A stretch of 64,000 nt of DNA, taken from NCBI GenBank assembly GCA_905250125.1, contig CAJNOL010000412.1:1-64000 (forward strand), read 5' to 3'. Shown piece by piece: positions 10,403-21,609 of this stretch; position 1 is the stretch's first letter; the number at the start of each line of letters is the position of its first letter. The notes beneath the pieces are model-generated. The model did no database searches and had not been told where the DNA came from. It worked only from the letters and a program-made list of their open reading frames with translations. A program made the position numbers and the translations under genes. The stretch comes from Rotaria sordida (taxonomy: Eukaryota > Rotifera > Eurotatoria > Philodinida > Philodinidae).

Positions 10403-13400
10403 ATGAGTAATAGACAACCTCTTTTAAATGCATCTAATAAATCGTCTATTAGTGATGATGATGAAGATAATGGGAACAAGAAACAGCTTTCGATCAATAG
10501 GTATGATCTATTAAATAACCATCTTCAAGAAACATACAATGAATTTATCATTTTTTATAGGTTTCTTGATTGGCATCGATACTTCAGTACGAAGAAAAAA
10601 GATAAATATATTGAATTAGACGATGATACCGAATATAGTGACAAAGATACAGCAATTGATGCTTTTCATTTCGTAAATGTCTTCAGACGGAATACAAACC
10701 GATTGATACATTTGAATTTATTGTAGTTTCGGTTTGCAACTCGTATCGATTTTGTCCTAATGTTCATTGCTGTGTGTTTGATGGTGCTGGAGACGTTTTG
10801 TGTTCTCACTAATCGATTTGCCTTCGGTCGGTTCATAGGAATACTCGCTAATGAATCTTTTGGTGATAACTGTAATTATCAACACACAAATTCAACAACT
10901 CTAATACAAAGCAACAATAGATATCCTCAGAGCATTGAGCTCAATACAATCAACAATGCTTCTTTGCATAAGTAATTCACTAAAACCAGGGATGTAACGA
11001 GACTGAAGATTCACTAACAAAGATGAGAATTTTTTTCTATCAAGAACCATTGGGATTATGAAATTTTTGTTGAGAATTGCTCAGCTTGGTCTCAAATAGC
11101 AATGTGTACAACCGGACAAATCGCTCACGAAAAGAAAAGGCTAAGTCTCGGCCAGTCTCGGTCAAGGTTTTGATTTTTTCAATTTTTCGACCGAGACCGA
11201 CCAAGACTTGACCTTTTTTTCGTGGCCCATCTGTCCGGTTGCACACGTAGCTATCTGAGGCCCAGCTGAACAATTCTCAATAAAAATCTCGTAGAGTCTT
11301 TGGGGTTCTTGAGAGAGAAAACTCTCATATTTGTTAGTGAATCTTCAGTCTTGGGACATCCCTACTAAAAATTATTATTAACTATTATGTATTTCTTTTA
11401 TTTTTCATTGATACTTTTCACCTTAGACTGCCTCATAATATTGATGTAAAACGGTTATTAACTTTGACTACACCAATTTCTTCATTGCATCAAGAAGTTA
11501 TGACCGTAGTCCACCGGTTATTAAGTAAGTGAAATGAACTTCCTAATTTTATTATAAAAATAAAGGATATTATCTTTTTTTCTGTGTTAATATAGTTATT
11601 GGTGTTGCTCGATGGCTTTGCTGCTTGATTCAACATTTTATTTGGAATATTACTGTCAAGCGACAGATATTTCGTATGAATTCTGCCCTCTTTCGATCAC
11701 TTATTCAGCGCGTAAGTCAATTCCATTCCATTTATAGAAAATTCTCCGAAGAAATTAATCCTAATCTTTTCTTAGAGTTTCTATAATCTTATAGCATCTT
11801 ATGCTCATTCTCTTTAAGAAATTCACAATTCTAGCTAATTTACAACAAAGGTTAAAGTATTTTAATTAAACTTATATATAACTAATGTCCGCGCCAGAAT
11901 AAAAGAGGGGTGAGTGTAAGCTCAATAACTCGACAACCGCAATAGCTAGCGACCTGCGGTTTTCACCAATCGAAAAAGAAGGAGTGGGAACGTCTTTTTC
12001 TCTGATAATGTATAAGACGAAATCCTTTTAAAACTAATCATATTTGAAAAACAGGCAAAAGAACCGATGAAAATGACCTGCCAGCAAGATGAAATTTTGA
12101 TTTTGACCTTTGATTTAGATAGAGGGACTTGAGATCTATAGTTCAAGACACAATACGCTTTCTAACTTTTTCTTACATTTTGATCGAAATCTCAAACTAC
12201 TAAGATAAAAAGTGCGAAAAATTATTAAAAAGTCAGCAGAATTCCCTAGTATTCGCGCATGTAAGTACATGATTCCATTTGCTCAACGTTAGAATGTAAT
12301 AAGACAATCATTTGCATTGTGTCTTGAACTATAGATCTCAAGTCCCTCTATCTAAATCAAAGGTCAAAATCAAAATTTCATCTTGCTGGCAGGTCATTTT
12401 CATCGGTTCTTTTGCCTGTTTTTCAAATATGATTAGTTTTAAAAGGATTTCGTCTTACACATTATCAAAGAAAAAGACGTCCCCACTCCTGTTCTTTCGA
12501 TTGGTGAAAACCGCATGTCGCTAGCTATTGCGGTTGTCGAGTTATTGAGCTTACACCCACCCCTCTTTCATTCTGGCGCGAACATTAGAGCTACCTGTAA
12601 TTCTGGGAATTCCAGATCTAAAACTAAGAATTTACATCCACAGTACAGATGAATTATCGAGCTCGCTGTCACTCCCATATTACATACTTTCTTAGAAATT
12701 GATAGAACTATAATCATTTTGACGCTTTATAGAACAATCAAGACCATTTATTATTTTTCGAGGAACTATCAACTTCAGTAGACGATGATTCTACTGTTAC
12801 GAAGACAGACATCTTCATTATTTGGGGATGAGTAGTTTGGCCGGAAGCCCCATTAATATTTTTTTTATTGTAAGGATAAAACATACTATTATTCGGGTCA
12901 TATGAGAGAGGATACCACATAACCCCGGATTGGCCCGAACAATACCATGTTGTAACCTTACAATAATAGAAAAAAGCTACCAGGTCACACGATAAACAGG
13001 TAGCTTTTCTCTACTATTGTAAGGATAAAACATGGTATTGTTCGGGCCAATCCAAGGTTATGTGGTATCCTCTCTCATATGACCCGAATAATAGTATGTT
13101 TTATCCTTACAATAAAAAAAAATGAATGGGACTTCCGGTCAGACTGCTCATCTCCATTTATACACATCTAAAAATAGTAAAACTAGAAATATTTCAAGAA
13201 AACAGAAGTTTAAGAAATGTAATTGTAAAAAGACATCAAAGTAACAGTGATGGACTGATGTAGTTATTTCAATCGCTCTCCATATATCCTACGTTACTAT
13301 TTATGTAAAAGGACTAACTCTTTATAAAGATGTACCACTTCAACTCGGAATTGGATTTAACTGTATAGTTTACTTCATTAATCCTTTCAATCTCGCATGT

Positions 13401-16400
13401 CATCTACAAGATGACATGCATATCGTAATATAGAAATTTTGCGTTCTGTCGTCTTCCTACATGATACACATAATATGTGTGTTCAAAGAAGCGCATGTAT
13501 TCTTCGCTGCGACAATATTTTTCTTTTCGTACTGAGCTAGTGTAGCTAGAATTCATGTGCAACTGATTTTCTACAAAAGAACTCAAGGTAGAGAGAAATC
13601 TAGATTTTCTTCAACTTTGTATAGAACGAGAGAAAACGTTGGAATTGAAAGGGTTAATGAACGAAGTTGTAGTGGAATTGCACCAACTTACAAGAGTATT
13701 TTCCTCAGTGTCGTGTACCGATTTCAATGATTTTTTGTTCATATTTACTATATAGTATTCTAACAAAAATTCTAAAGAATTTCTGTCTCTATTGAGACTT
13801 TGTGAACTACTATTTGCCTCGACTGAAGGGAGGGTCATAGGACACAAAATGAATTTGTGGCTATGCTTGTCTGTTTGCATGCACGTGTCAAGTCATGAAT
13901 CCGCATGTATCTGTGTAATTTATAGAGTTTGACTAATGGTAATCGGATTCGGGAAATCCAAGTTTGCTATCAACTTTTCGAAATTATCCACTGGATTTCT
14001 CGGTGAAATTTCCTACGACAGCTCTTCCTAGATTGAGAAGTCAAGGATAATATTTTGAGAAGCTGATAGCAGATTTGGATTCTCCGACCCAATTACCTTT
14101 GATAAAAACTTACTAGTCAGATCCTGGTCAAATCGAGTTAAATCCAATCAAACCAGTCAAATCTAATGTCTAGATTCGACAGGATTTGGATGCGGTGCAC
14201 TTCCAGTTACGTTGTCTATAAATGCAAAAGTAACCTTTGACATGATGCTTCAAAAATTGATTCATCACATCATGGGATAAATGTTCTTGCCATATGCTTC
14301 AACATTCAGTAATAACCATGTCTCAGAAACGCAGTATAATAGTGAAACAGAAGTCAAGCATAATTTCTATAGAGATTCAGATATAGACACGACCAATTGA
14401 GAGAGTGATTTAGCGCTCACAATATGAGAAAAGTGAAAATGGCTCATGCTGATTTGCCGACTGGCCTGGTCTGATCTGGCTGGTTTAGGCCAGTGCCGTT
14501 ATCGGTAAGGAAAAAACCCTACTGATGACAACTCTATTATGTAGTACCTATAGGTGAAAAACTACGAGAATCGGAACACAACACGAGGAGCGGTTTCCTT
14601 GTTACATCATAATTAAAGTAAAGTTTGATACTTCATAAGCATAGTCAAAGTGGAATTACTGCCGGCTTCGATCGAAGTTGGAATGGAAATATCCATGTAA
14701 AAATAAAAGTACAGAAAAGTACTGAAGATTCACTTATTAGTTACTTTTGTCACCTAGGGATGTGCAGTTTCAGTATACTAATCACCGATAAAGTCACACT
14801 GGCGTTCACTGAACCAGTGCATACACTGACACCGACTGCGCTTGTTGCACTGGCGCACACCGGAACAGATAAGAATTCTGCCTCTTACGAAATCTTACTT
14901 TCTACGAAGCTCAAAAGAGTTTTGATTTCGTTTCAAAAATCTAAACTGTTTAGAGTTTCGAAGGGCACCTTTTTTTCAGTACATTCGGGTTGCATAACAT
15001 CACTAAGAGTAAATAAAGCGAAAAATTTATGTAATCGTAACGATACAAATAGTTTTACAAAGTCCACATAAATTTTAAGAAATGCTCATCTTCTTTAAAT
15101 GAATCTGGTTGAGTCATAAAATACCGTAGTTATGTATCAATATTAGGATTATAAGTGGCGTGTTTCGTTGAAATTGACTTTATTATTCAAAATTATAGAT
15201 TACTTAAATGAATCCTATTTTTTGGAGGAANNNNNNNNNNNNNNNNNNNNNNNNNNNNNNNNNNNNNNNNNNNNNNNNNNNNNNNNNNNNNNNNNNNNNN
15301 NNNNNNNNNNNNNNNNNNNNNNNNNNNNNNNNNNNNNNNNNNNNNNNNNNNNNNNNNNNNNNNNNNNNNNNNNNNNNNNNNNNNNNNNNNNNNNNNNNNN
15401 NNNNNNNNNNNNNNNNNNNNNNNNNNNNNNNNNNNNNNNNNNNNNNNNNNNNNNNNNNNNNNNNNNNNNNNNNNNNNNNNNNNNNNNNNNNNNNNNNNNN
15501 NNNNNNNNNNNNNNNNNNNNNNNNNNNNNNNNNNNNNNNNNNNNNNNNNNNNNNNNNNNNNNNNNNNNNNNNNNNNNNNNNNNNNNNNNNNNNNNNNNNN
15601 NNNNNNNNNNNNNNNNNNNNNNNNNNNNNNNNNNNTATGTAGGGGTGCCCACCCGTCCCCTCACTGAGAAATAGGATACTGCCATTTGATTGGTCTAAAA
15701 ATAGACCAATCAGATTTCAGGAGCCGCTTTTCTCTTATTGTAAGGACAAAACGTAGCCATGTTCGGGCCGACCATAGGGTTATCGAGGATGCTCTATCGA
15801 TTGATGGGTATATGTATGGGCTCCTACCCAGTGAAACACAGCGAAAATACAGCTTTGGCATTTGTCCTTGAGGACCCAAGGGTACCCCCAATAATAGGAC
15901 TTGAAGATCCAAGGGTATCCCCCAATAATAAGACTTGAGGACCCAAGGGTATCCCCCAGTAATAGGACTTGAGGACGTATAGGCACCTCTATAGTACAGG
16001 CTTCGCAGCGTATCGCTACAGTCAACGCAGAAAAAATCAGGAAATCAGGAAATGACGTTGACTGTAGAGATTTCGCTGCGAAGCCTGCTATAGAGTAGCC
16101 CTCGAGAACCTATCAGTACCCCTAGAAATAGTTAGGTTCGTTCGAATGAGCTGTTCGAAGAGTTCAGCTCATTTGAAATGAGCTGTTGAAAAAGCTCGAT
16201 TCGTTCGAATGAGCTGTTCTAAAAGTTCAGCTCATGTGAGATGAGCTGTTTGAGAAAGGTCAGTTCGCTCGAATGAACTGTTCGAATAATTCAGTTCGTC
16301 TCAGTGAGCGTTTTCAACGGCTCATTATTTGTGAGCTTGAGCTGAGCCTGCGTACCCCTAACTGCAACCGAAGCAGTCAGTGTCAGTATATGTATTGATT

Positions 16401-19400
16401 CAGTGAACACCAGTGTCAGTGTGTCATTGCAGTCAGTGCGCTCAGTGCAGTGGCATCACTGTCAGTAATTCACTGTTTTCACCGAAACTGCACATCCCTA
16501 TTGCCATCTATTTCAACTTATTAGTACTAATAAGTTGAAATTGGTGGCAAAAGTAACTAATAAGTGAACCATCATAGTTTCTGTTTTACATCGGTAGAGT
16601 TGATAAATTTATCTCAATCACGATAAAACTTACGTGGACTTTGTAACTTGTCAAGTGAAAATCAAAAAGCTGAGAGTAAAGGCATCGATTGCAGAAGCAC
16701 ATTCAAAAGGATTCAACTTTTCAAACTAAGATCTAATAGAACATGAGTTTTTACAACCAAAGTCACAATAGAATTATCGAAAACTCTAAAATTACAGATG
16801 GATTTGACTTTGCCCAACTCTGACTGTTTTTAGAGCATTCCTTATATGGATACCAAACCGGCTAGTCAATTCCATACTAAACTATTTGAGTAAGTTATTG
16901 TCATATTCTTTATCAAATAATTCCATGTGATTCAATTCTTGTACAGTAATGTTTCAAAGATCGAGAAAGGCATTGGTTTTGATTTCTTAGTATTGATCGC
17001 AACGTTAGTCACTATCATGGGTTCCTTAACAGTATCTATCTTTGTCTACTGGCAATTAACTCTGATCATGTTATGCTTGTTTACTTTGATCATTGGTAGT
17101 TTATTTCTGTTTTCTAAGGTATGATGTATTGTTCAATAAATTAAAACTGTATGAATTATCACAGCTCGTCTCTAATGAAGCAATCAATGAGTTAAGGGCA
17201 TATGCAAAAGCGGAACAAATCGTTCAAGAAGTATTTAGCTCACTGCGAACTATTCTTTCTTTCAATGGTAGCAAATTTGAACAAAAACGGTAAAAGAATA
17301 TACAAACGTACCTTAGTTTTTAGCATGATAAAACATGTTGCTATTTTTATTGCATTTAGATATGAAAGAGAGTTGCATTCAGCTCGTTGGAGTAGTATAC
17401 GTCAAGGAGCAATGTTTGGGATTTTTACTGGATGGTTATCTCTGATGACCTATCTAATTTATGCAGTTGGTTTCTTCTTTGGTTCTTTTTTCATGTCAAG
17501 CAAAGATTACCATAGCTTGGATATCAGTGGCATTTTTATTGTAAGTAATCCATATTATCAGTCAAAATAGAAATGACGATTTGATTAATTTCTTAATGCA
17601 GGTCGTCCGGCTATTTGCAAAAAGCATCGTCTGGTTCAGTTTTATTGTTCCTTCTGTTCAATCATTTTCAGAAGCTCGAGGCGCAGCAGCAACGGTATTT
17701 AGACTTATTGACGAGGTAAATTCAAATGAATTCAGGTCTCATAACGATAGCAATGTTCTCTATTTGTTCGCATGATATAGGGAAATGACTCAAATGTCAA
17801 TGAAATAGATGTATGGAAAGAAGACACAGAACCAATTTATGATATCAATGGTGATATTGAATTTAACAATGTTAACTTTACTTATCGATCTCGAGAAGAT
17901 ACACCAGCTCTGCATAATCTTTCTATTATTGCTCATGCTGGTCAGACAACTGCTCTTGTAGGTTCAAGTGGCTCTGGTAAGTCTTTTCTAAAATAAAGAC
18001 ACTAAAGAAATCTCTTTCGTATTAATAATTTGTTCATAGGAAAAAGTACATGTATATCACTTTTTCTTCGTTATTATGAACCTTCATCGGGTCAAATAAT
18101 GATTAATGGCCGACCGATAACAGACTATTGTGTTAAACAACTTCGGCAAAACATTGGGATTGTTAGTCAAGAACCTGTACGTTTTTTTTTCGTTTTTCTT
18201 TTCTTGCTTTCTTTTTAATTCACTATCACAATAGATTCTGTTTAGTATGAGTATTTATGAAAATATTCGTCTTGGTAAAGTAGATGCAACACAAGCAGAA
18301 ATCGAACAAGCAGCACAAGAAGCAAATGCACATAATTTCATCATGCAATTACCAAATGTTTGTACCACATACACATCTCTATCTATATATACGTATCATT
18401 ATTTCTTGTTTAGAAATATGAAACATTTGTTGGTGAACGTGGTATACAGTTGAGTGGTGGTGAAAAACAACGTATTGCATTAGCTCGTGCCCTTGTCAAA
18501 CAGCCTACATTTCTTTTACTTGATGAAGCAACAAGTGCACTTGATAATATTAGCGAAAAAATTGTTCAAGAAGCGCTCGATCGAACGTGTAAAGGTAGCG
18601 ATTGATTTTCTGCTTATTGTATGGGTGTAACATGCTGTATAGGTCGTACAACTATTGTAATTGCTCATCGTTTGACTACAATTCAAAATGCTCATCAAAT
18701 ATATGTATTAGATAATGGAACTGTGATTGAACAAGGTACACATGAAATATTGATAGCAAAAGAAGGAGGTAAGTATCAATCAATGGTTAAACACCAACAA
18801 ATGGAAAGAATCAATGATGATGAAGATACTATGATGCTCTCGCAAAAAGACACAGAAGACTATAACAAGTCGATAAGTCTGTTGATATTCTTAATGTGAT
18901 GATCTTCACTGTTCTTCATCTTTTTTATTGAATAGTTGAACAAACTCGTTTGCTGAGTAATAGTCCAACTGTTGATGTGAACAAAGTACAAATACTATTG
19001 CAATTTTTTATAATAACCATTAATGATAATCTTTGTTTTAGCAGAGTTCAAAGCCATTGAGAAAAATATTTGTCGTGATAAGACTCCTGTTAATGAATAA
19101 ATCTGAATGGATCACCATCTTGATTGGTTGTATAGCATGTGTACTTAGTGGAGCAACTCAACCAATGTTCGCATTTTTACTTGCCAAAGTAGTTGATGTG
19201 AGTGATCCGTCTATATAGATATTGTGCAAAAAAGATTGACAATATAAATTGTTTTATGTCGATTTTTTTTATTGTGTAGGCATTCAAATATTGTTCATCC
19301 TCTGAACGAAATCGTCAAGTGATGATTATCAGTTCTCTTTTTTTACTTACGGGTGCTCTTTTATTGATTTTTCGTTTCATTCAAGTAAAAATGCTGCTTC

Positions 19401-21609
19401 TGAATTTGATTCATGATTATTCACTCTTTTTTATAGTATACAGCTTTCGTCATATCAGGATCGAAATTGGCACAACGTATTCGTTCGAAAGCATTTGCAT
19501 GTCTTCTTCGTCAAGAAGTTGCTTATTTCGATCGACCTGAAAACAATTCTAATACCATTTGTACTCGTCTTTCTTCTGATGCAACAGCTGTGCAAGAGAT
19601 GAGTAATACGAGATTAGGAGTCATCTGTGAAGCTCTCACAGTGATATTTTTTGGAATATTATTTGGATGTCTCATAAGTTGGCAATTAATATTGATCGTT
19701 TTTGGTTCTCTTTTTATCCTATGTATAATCACTTATGGGGATGTACGGATAGGCCTATGGACAACTAAACAATCCAATCATATTGTTGAACGAGCAAGCA
19801 CGGTAAAATCAGGTTTTAGCTAATGATCTTTTCCTGTAGAGATAACTACAATCATGTTAATTCTTTGATAAATCGAATATATTACATTTATTGTATCTTT
19901 TATTTGTGTAGCTCGCCGGTGAAGTTATTCACAATATGCGTACAATAAAACAACTGTCAGTAGAAAAGGAAGTTCTACGACAATATTCTGAACTTATTCA
20001 TCCGACACTAATGTTGGTCACTCGAATATTATGCATTTATAAATTTTTAATCAATCTTATTTCATCATAGACTGTCTTGGAAACCTTTGATACTAAGTTC
20101 CATTGCATATGGCATATACTGGACACTAGATATATTCACTATGGCATTCCTGTATTGGTATGCACTCGGCCTCTTTGAAAAGAAAGAACTCATGTTGAAC
20201 GATATTTTAATGTAATTGCAACCACAGTTTCATAATCTAGAGACAATGTTTTGTTGGTTTTTGAATTTATTAGGGTGATTGCTTTTGCTACTTTTCCGAT
20301 CGAAGTACTAAGAATCATTGGAATGATGTAACATTTTCAATTTGTACTTTTCTTTCTCTACTATTGTCTCCATTCTAGGTCTAGCCGTATCGCTTCATCA
20401 ATTTCAAGTGTTGAAGCGTTTTTTGATTTATTTGATCGAATACCATCTATCGACAATACATCTACTGAAGGACAAGAATTGGTACGAGACTATGGAAGAG
20501 ATCTATTTCGTTTCAATCATGTACATGCGACAGATGTAATATGATTTCTATAGGTTGATTTTCATGGCGAGATAACATTTGATCAAGTCAAATTTATCTA
20601 TCCAACTCGGTCAACATCTATTATTCTTAACGCATTTCAATTGAATATCAAACCAAGTAAGTGAGGTAAATTTCGATATAATCATCATCATTTTGTTTTA
20701 AATTTCTATTTACTGATAAGCTCAATGTGTAGCTCTTGTTGGTATGTTTGAATTAAATGTTTTTTTTTAAATATTAATTATGTAATATGGTTCATATAGG
20801 AGCATCTGGATGTGGGAAGTCAACAATTATTCAACTGTTAGAACGATTTTATGATGTTACAAGTGGTCAAATAGTTAGTATTTCTTCGATGTATAGTATA
20901 AGTAATTATGTAAATTTCTTTCACTCATTTAAGCTTCTTGATGGCATTGATATTCGAAAACTAAACCTTAATTCGGTTCGTTCTCATTTTGGCCTTGTCA
21001 GTCAAGAACCAATTTTGTTCGATTTAACGATTGCTGAAAATATAGCATATGCCTTAGAAAATATTTCAATGGAAGACATTATCAATGCAGCACGTAGAGC
21101 TAATATTCATCAATTTATTGAGCAACTGCCTCAGGTTAAACAATACAAAATTATATAACGTATCTATTGCTATTTTATTATATTCATTTTAGGGTTATGA
21201 AACAAAAGTAGGATTGAAAGGCAGTTTCTTGTCAGGTGGTGAGAAGCAACGTATTGCTATTGCTCGTATTCTTCTTCGTCGACCTAAAGTATTGCTCTTA
21301 GATGAAGCTACGAGTGCCATGGATTCATACAATGAACAAGTAGGTTTGTTTGTTTTTTTTCTATGTATGAATCAAAGCTTTATCTTCGCGTGTTAACTAT
21401 AGATTGTACAAGGTGCTCTTGAACAAGCTCAAACAGAAGATTCTAGTCGAACATCACTTATTGTTGCTCATCGTCTATCAACTATTCGTTCATGTGATTT
21501 GATTTGTGTACTTGATAGAGGACATATAGTAGAAAGTGGTACACATGAAGAATTGATACAAAGACATGGAGCTTATTATGATATGCTTGTTCAAAACAAT
21601 TTACAATGA
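10403..21609 (+). CDS. full-length ABCB/P-glycoprotein-type multidrug exporter
   Basis: Twenty-eight exons join in frame into about 1354 codons (human ABCB1 has 1280): 10403-10672, 10727-10971, 11427-11524, 11596-11711, 16834-16889, 16947-17118, 17165-17289, 17360-17540, 17602-17715, 17781-17976, 18040-18176, 18235-18357, 18414-18594, 18643-18876, 18936-18985, 19042-19197, 19280-19384, 19437-19802, 19912-20012, 20071-20211, 20274-20327, 20379-20481, 20554-20656, 20733-20741, 20800-20873, 20934-21134, 21193-21339, 21403-21609. Order is TMD1, NBD1, TMD2, NBD2. NBD1 has Walker [18 protein letters not shown], Walker [12 protein letters not shown] and H-loop IAHR. NBD2 has [28 protein letters not shown] and VAHR, so both ATP sites look intact. 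The family pumps lipophilic compounds or phospholipids out through the plasma membrane. Exon 1 contains an optional in-frame 60-nt intron (10501-10560) with GT/AG ends. The first exons lie 5.1 kb from exon 5 across a repeat-filled intron. Confidence 0.9.
10988..11363. mobile_element. fold-back MITE inside ABC exporter intron 2
   Basis: The two ends are inverted copies that begin AGGGATGT and share GACTGAAGATTCACTAACAAA with few differences. The arms continue inward through a GAGAATTGCTCAGC-like block and a TCTCGGCCAGTCTCGGTC block to a centre near 11170, so almost the whole 376 bp is one long hairpin. It has no coding capacity and sits between exons 2 and 3 without disturbing splice sites. 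The DNA transposon family that mobilised it is not evident. Confidence 0.8.
11885..12585. mobile_element. 701-bp fold-back element flanked by TA
   Basis: Arms of about 270 bp (from 11885 and ending at 12585) are inverted copies, starting ATGTCCGCGCC and ending GGCGCGAACAT. They are separated by about 160 bp. TA flanks both ends, as expected for Tc1/mariner-superfamily insertion. The two arms are similar enough that the same 60-odd-residue frame can be read from each on opposite strands; these frames are arm shadows rather than genes. Confidence 0.8.
12820..13159. mobile_element. 340-bp near-perfect palindrome (TTGTAAGGATAAAACAT family)
   Basis: Two arms of about 160 bp are almost exact inverted copies around a loop of about 16 nt centred near 12989. 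They contain TTGTAAGGATAAAACAT, CCCGAACAA and GAGAGGATACCACATAACC. The same words recur at about 15660-15800 and 22924-23270, so this is a family. The arms here are more alike than in the other copies, which suggests a younger insertion. Non-coding. Confidence 0.85.
13938..14097. mobile_element. 160-bp fold-back element
   Basis: The left end GGTAATCGGATTCGGGAAATCC and the right end are inverted copies over about 50 bp with several mismatches. The inner edges are ATTATCC and GGATAAT. A small MITE-like element with no coding capacity. Confidence 0.65.
15231..15635. other. assembly gap (run of N)
   Basis: All bases are N. Both sides are repetitive (an AT-rich element to the left, a fragment of the TTGTAAGG fold-back family to the right), which explains a failed assembly. 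The length may be only an estimate. Confidence 0.99.
15655..15800. mobile_element. partial copy of the TTGTAAGGATAAAACAT fold-back family
   Basis: It contains GACCAATCAGATTTC, TTATTGTAAGGACAAAACGT, GTTCGGGCC and GGGTTATC in the same order as in the copy at 22924-23270, and a small hairpin of GGTCTAAAAATAGACC. The left side is lost in the gap. Confidence 0.65.
15860..15980. repeat. tandem repeat, about 35-40-bp units
   Basis: Three to four units of the type GACTTGAGGACCCAAGGGTA followed by TCCCCCAATAATAG lie head to tail. Units differ by a few bases. The frames that cross it are repeat shadows. Confidence 0.8.
15984..16092. repeat. imperfect hairpin (CTTCGCAGCG / CGCTGCGAAG)
   Basis: ATAGTACAGGCTTCGCAGCG and CTACAGTCAACG on the left pair with CGTTGACTGTAG and CGCTGCGAAGCCTGCTATA on the right, around a loop with a short direct duplication (AAATCAGG twice). 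It directly follows the tandem units. Confidence 0.75.
16133..16345. repeat. tandem repeat of GTTCGAATGAGCTGTTC units, about 64 bp
   Basis: At least three units of a roughly 64-bp pattern occur near 16136, 16200 and 16262. Each has TTCGNTCGAATGAGCTGTTC, then TTCAGCTC, then ATGAGCTGTT. The units are internally palindromic (GAGCT, TTCGAA). Confidence 0.75.
20733..20741 (+). other. 9-nt micro-exon of the ABC exporter
   Basis: CTCTTGTTG lies between AATGTGTAG and GTATGTTTG. The preceding exon leaves one base (A) and the following exon begins GA. With the nine bases the junction reads [13 protein letters not shown], the standard stretch into Walker A of NBD2. Skipping it keeps the frame but removes three residues just before the P-loop. 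Confidence 0.85.

Larger units (their letters stand above)
14727..16570. mobile_element. terminal-inverted-repeat element containing the assembly gap
   Basis: TCACTTATTAGTTACTTTTG at 14729 and its inverse near 16546-16568 form outer ends. Inside these, TAGGGATGTGCAGTTTC at 14755 and its inverse ending at 16500, followed by CACTG-rich blocks, extend the inverted repeat for about 120 bp. A perfect 30-bp palindrome occupies 16511-16540 on the right side only. The interior holds tandem repeats, another hairpin and the run of N, so its true content is unknown. It may be a nest of several elements. Confidence 0.6.
11712..16833 (+). other. 5.1-kb intron 4 of the ABC exporter, filled with fold-back elements
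   Basis: The donor GTAAGT follows exon 4 at 11712 and the acceptor TTTTTAG ends at 16833. Exon 4 ends ...SLIQR and exon 5 begins SIPYMDTK, which together match the continuous loop after TM2 in ABCB proteins, so this is one intron. Nearly all other introns of the gene are under 110 nt. It holds four fold-back elements, two tandem arrays and the assembly gap. Confidence 0.8.

Noticed and set aside
10501-10560. 60-nt intron in exon 1 of the ABC exporter as certain
   Set aside because: It has GT/AG ends, but the frame is open through it and its length is a multiple of three, so sequence alone cannot decide; mentioned as optional only.
11946-12524. Two nearly identical 66-70-residue frames on opposite strands
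   Set aside because: They are the same fold-back arm read twice, not paralogous genes.
14625-15071. 148-codon frame in intron 4 of the ABC exporter
   Set aside because: It crosses the end of a TIR element, has mixed composition and no recognisable domain.
17601-17775. Short open frames in the ABC region as separate small genes
   Set aside because: Each is an exon with readthrough into its intron. Joined at GT/AG sites, they make one 1354-codon protein with every phase consistent.
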